Positions 6,068-6,338 of a stretch of 6,338 nt of DNA are shown here, in pieces. The stretch comes from Armatimonadota bacterium (GTDB lineage: Bacteria; Armatimonadota; Fimbriimonadia; Fimbriimonadales; ATM1), in the NCBI GenBank assembly GCA_013816225.1, contig JACDEQ010000131.1, positions 1 to 6,338 of the forward strand, read 5' to 3'. Below the pieces are notes generated by a model, which searched no databases, was not told where the DNA came from, and worked only from the letters and a program-made list of their open reading frames with translations. Made by a program: the position numbers and the translations under genes. The stretch's first letter is position 1; each line of letters starts with the position of its first letter.

Positions 6068-6338
6068 ATGTCTCAATCTGATGAAGCTCGCGTCTACTCT
6101 ACGACTGCAATTGTAGTCACATTGCTTGTCATTGTAGCCGTAATATTACTTGCCTACTTTGCATGGTGGGCACCCAACAACACGGGGCCCGACACCGTTG
6201 TCAATAACCCGGCGCCCGTGGTCGTTCCGGACAGCTCGCCCGATACGACCCTCATCACCCCCGGCGCTCCGGGAGCACCGGGCGCTCCTGGCGCACCCGG
6301 CCCGTCCGGCCCCGCCGGGCAGCCTGGACCCTCGGGCC
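6068..6338 (+). CDS. Membrane-anchored collagen-like (Gly-X-Y) protein, 3' end outside window
   Basis: 90 codons are visible with no stop. Residues 1-12 are polar (MSQSDEARVYST). Residues 13-34 form a long hydrophobic segment (TAIVVTLLVIVAVILLAYFA, then WW), most likely a signal anchor. Residues 36-65 are a Pro/Asn/Asp-rich extracytoplasmic linker. From Gly66 a Gly-X-Y repeat runs to the window edge: four GAP triplets, then GPS, GPA, GQP, GPS and a final Gly. Bacterial collagen-like proteins of this kind form trimeric rods outside the membrane and may serve as surface fibres or stalks; the role here is unknown. The GAP codons vary (GGC GCT CCG, GGA GCA CCG), so the repeat is kept at protein rather than DNA level. 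Possibly co-transcribed with the M48 peptidase and the small membrane protein upstream. Confidence 0.88.
   Translation, partial: MSQSDEARVYSTTAIVVTLLVIVAVILLAYFAWWAPNNTGPDTVVNNPAPVVVPDSSPDTTLITPGAPGAPGAPGAPGPSGPAGQPGPSG
6263..6338 (+). repeat. Collagen-type Gly-X-Y triplet repeat (9-nt period)
   Basis: Eight full Gly-X-Y triplets plus one Gly, beginning at the GGC codon 6263-6265 and continuing off the window. The X and Y positions are mostly Ala/Pro and Pro/Ser. Synonymous codon variation between units makes very recent DNA slippage unlikely for the visible part. Confidence 0.85.

Overview
The window is GC-rich bacterial chromosome with ordinary housekeeping content and no mobile element. 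A disrupted gene ending in a pseudopilin-like (DUF1559 / H-X9-DG type) domain, a signal-peptide TPR protein, a minimal M48 peptidase and a collagen-like membrane protein together recall Armatimonadota/Fimbriimonadia-type genomes. That placement is an impression from protein style, not a proof.

Layout. At 1-744 (+) lies the 3' part of a gene whose reading frame is broken twice, in the same direction: frame 3, then 2, then 1. It converges on a DUF2325-type gene (741-2372, -), and the two TAG stop codons overlap inside one CTAG. Upstream of the DUF2325 gene, on the same strand, come an intact tRNA-Ser(GGA) with encoded CCA (2421-2513), NAD kinase nadK (2539-3387, GTG start), and a secreted or periplasmic protein of about 13 TPR repeats (3397-4851). 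The TPR gene and nadK are 9 nt apart and probably form one transcript.

At 4858-4973 is a compact divergent promoter region. A perfect 15-bp palindrome (TTCGCAATTTGCGAA) carries a TTGCGA -35-like hexamer in each arm, one for the leftward TPR-nadK unit and one for the rightward M48 unit. The rightward -10 is a perfect TATAAT only 9 nt before the ATG, so the peptidase mRNA is probably leaderless. Rightward, the M48 zinc peptidase (4974-5822) is followed by a small one-helix membrane protein (5871-6035) and the start of a membrane-anchored collagen-like protein (6068 to the window edge). Both of these have good Shine-Dalgarno sites.

How they relate: nadK makes NADP+ in the cytoplasm. The TPR protein, M48 peptidase, one-helix protein and collagen-like protein all look envelope-directed, so the divergent promoter may coordinate envelope functions. 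The DUF2325 protein and the propeller/pseudopilin-like remnant have no assignable function. I saw no CRISPR array, IS, rRNA or convincing terminator hairpin. No clearly new system is evident. The points most worth checking are the frame-broken gene, the shared palindromic promoter with its leaderless start, and the collagen-like protein.
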